Of a stretch of DNA of 59,468 bases, positions 58,304 through 59,468 are shown piece by piece (the stretch's first letter is position 1; each line of letters begins with the position of its first letter). Made by a program: the position numbers and the translations under genes. A model generated the notes under the pieces. It was not told where the DNA came from and did not search any database. It was given only the letters and a program-made list of their open reading frames with translations. Source of the stretch: DATGFK01 sp040007395 (GTDB lineage Bacteria > Chloroflexota > Anaerolineae > Aggregatilineales > UBA2796); contig JBDTVG010000268.1 of NCBI GenBank assembly GCA_040007395.1, positions 1 to 59,468 of the forward strand, in the 5' to 3' direction.

Positions 58304-59468
58304 CTACCCTCCGAACAATCGACGTAACACGTTCAGGCTCAATGTTGTGTCGGGCAGCGCAAAGAAGACCCAACCCAACGCTACAAAATGAAACGTCAGC
58401 AGCACGCCGATCCAGTTGGCAGCACGGCGCAACTGAGGGCGCTCATTGAGATTCTGATAGAACACACGAGTCCGATCTGTATACAGTTTGTGAACCCATA
58501 GCCCAATGCCATGCCAGATTCCCCAGATCACAAAATTGAGGGTGATGCCGTGCCACAACCCAATTGCGACCATCGTAGCGACCTGTGTCACCAACACAAC
58601 CACCGTCGTTGACGGTTTCTGCGGACGACTCATCAGAGCGCGGGACAGCGGCGTAAACACATAGCTCCGCGCCCAATTGCTCAGTGTCATATGCCAGCTT
58701 TGCCAGAATGCCGTGATATTGTCCTTCAGATAGGGTCGATCAAAGTTTTCCGGTAGGTTAATCCCGAACAGTCGCCCCAAGCCAATCGCAATATCCGAAT
58801 AGCCGCTAAAGTCGAAGAAGATGCGGAAGGCATAGGCATATAACAAAATCCATAGGCCGCCGCCTGACTCGGCTTGGGTTGCCTTCGTCGCGTTGAGCGC
58901 GAATAACGCTAGACTATCGGCAATGACGAATTTCTTGAACGTGCCGATCAGAATACGACTTACGCCCTCAACGGTACGCGCCGAGTCAAGGGCAGGTAAG
59001 GCACGGTAATCTTTGACGAAACGCTCCACGCGATCAATCGGACCAGCAGTGTAAGCCGGGAAAAAGATCAGATAGGTCAGGTATTCGCGCAAAGAAAGTA
59101 CGGGCAAACGTCCGCTTTGCCGATCTCGCAACGTATGGATCAGGCGGAACGCCACATAGGAAAAGCCTAGCCATTGAATATCGCTGATCTGCGCGAGCGA
59201 GATAGGCCGTCCAGTTTGCCCACGTACCCATGCGCTAAACGCCGATGTCAATGGGTCAGCCTTAAGCAGCACGAACACTGCCAGAATTAGCACGATTACA
59301 GCCGGGATCATCCGCTGTCGTTCCTGCGTAATCGAAGCTAACATCGCGATCACCACAGCGACTCCGGCAAGAGTCACTATCACGTCAAGGAGTCCCGGTG
59401 GGGGCGATGGCAGGATCGGCATATTTGCGCCCAACGCCGTACTGATTGCACCAACGATTGCCAACCCG
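58304..59468 (-). CDS. MBOAT O-acyltransferase (AlgI/DltB-like), cut by the window edge
   Basis: At least 386 residues; the frame stays open to the right edge, so the true start may lie beyond it. Polytopic MBOAT protein. Family motifs: FFPAYTAGPIDR near the middle, FFDFSGYSDIAIGLGRLFGI, NFDRPYLKDNITAFWQSWHMTLSNWARSYVF (invariant Asn/His region) and the catalytic His in GLWHG. It would move acyl groups across the membrane for an SGNH partner, here the next gene. Confidence 0.92.
   Translation of the reverse strand, partial: GLAIVGAISTALGANMPILPSPPPGLLDVIVTLAGVAVVIAMLASITQERQRMIPAVIVLILAVFVLLKADPLTSAFSAWVRGQTGRPISLAQISDIQWLGFSYVAFRLIHTLRDRQSGRLPVLSLREYLTYLIFFPAYTAGPIDRVERFVKDYRALPALDSARTVEGVSRILIGTFKKFVIADSLALFALNATKATQAESGGGLWILLYAYAFRIFFDFSGYSDIAIGLGRLFGINLPENFDRPYLKDNITAFWQSWHMTLSNWARSYVFTPLSRALMSRPQKPSTTVVVLVTQVATMVAIGLWHGITLNFVIWGIWHGIGLWVHKLYTDRTRVFYQNLNERPQLRRAANWIGVLLTFHFVALGWVFFALPDTTLSLNVLRRLFGG

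Overview
The window most likely comes from a member of Chloroflexota, possibly an Anaerolineae-type bacterium. This is inferred from gene content and style, not from a marker search. The pointers are Thr/Pro-rich 'TPTPTNTP' linkers on exported proteins, Ser/Thr kinases fused to WD40 or lectin-like ectodomains, a CopC-CopD protein fused to cytochrome c, an A2-type caa3 oxidase, paired FhaA/FhaB-like proteins, ChlI/ChlD-type chelatase halves, and a MurA with Asp in place of the catalytic Cys. The organism is an aerobic, peptidoglycan-making bacterium (MurA, MurJ, LCP protein). No rRNA, tRNA, CRISPR array or intact insertion sequence was seen. Both cut edges run through genes: a Ser/Thr kinase-WD40 protein on the left and an MBOAT acyltransferase on the right.

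Layout. 1-12.4 kb: kinase-WD40 end, an AT-rich orphan, a C39-like peptidase with TPRs, MurJ, two tandem paralogous GT39-like membrane glycosyltransferases split by a small HisKA-like gene, and a pair of cytoplasmic trypsin/HtrA-like proteases. 12.6-17 kb: an IS1595 transposase relic, then obgE-nadD-double solute-binding protein; obgE has a promoter placed for a leaderless mRNA. 17.3-23.5 kb: an NDT/TIR-like protein, an LCP protein with a DUF5063 protein, a ChlI-like ATPase and a ChlD-like VWA half separated by a -1 frame change at an A9 run, a second transposase relic, and a DUF5679-TIR fusion. 23.6-29.2 kb: copper and respiration block (small membrane protein, CopC-CopD-cytochrome c, coxB, coxA). 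29.4-32.4 kb: selB and galT converge 12 bases apart. 32.6-37.4 kb: a secreted PQQ-propeller/FG-GAP repeat protein and a Ser/Thr kinase with a lectin-like ectodomain. 37.5-40.3 kb: a likely TetR regulon (CPBP membrane protein; TetR-cytochrome P450) with two matching operators. 40.5-47.8 kb: DUF62 SAM hydrolase-murA, gmk, a pilin-like protein, folD-8-oxoguanine deaminase-dihydropyrimidinase. 47.8-50.5 kb: a histidine kinase with three stand-alone receivers. 50.9-52.8 kb: FhaA-FhaB-zinc-ribbon/DUF4190. 52.9-59.5 kb: a secreted WD40 protein, a 231-bp MITE-like element, a histidine kinase lacking its phospho-acceptor His, and an SGNH/MBOAT acylation pair.

The strongest leads are: (1) the chelatase frame junction, with an A_AAA_AAA slippery heptamer and an upstream Shine-Dalgarno-like GAGGA, which could make both an I-type and a D-type subunit from one gene; (2) the TetR operator pair with a 13-codon leader ORF that looks like a duplicated tetR 5' end and overlaps the CPBP start; (3) the histidine kinase with three output-less receivers sharing a C-terminal VW tail; (4) the TA-flanked MITE-like element; (5) leaderless promoter geometry at obgE and the FhaA-like gene. 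None has been tested by database search.
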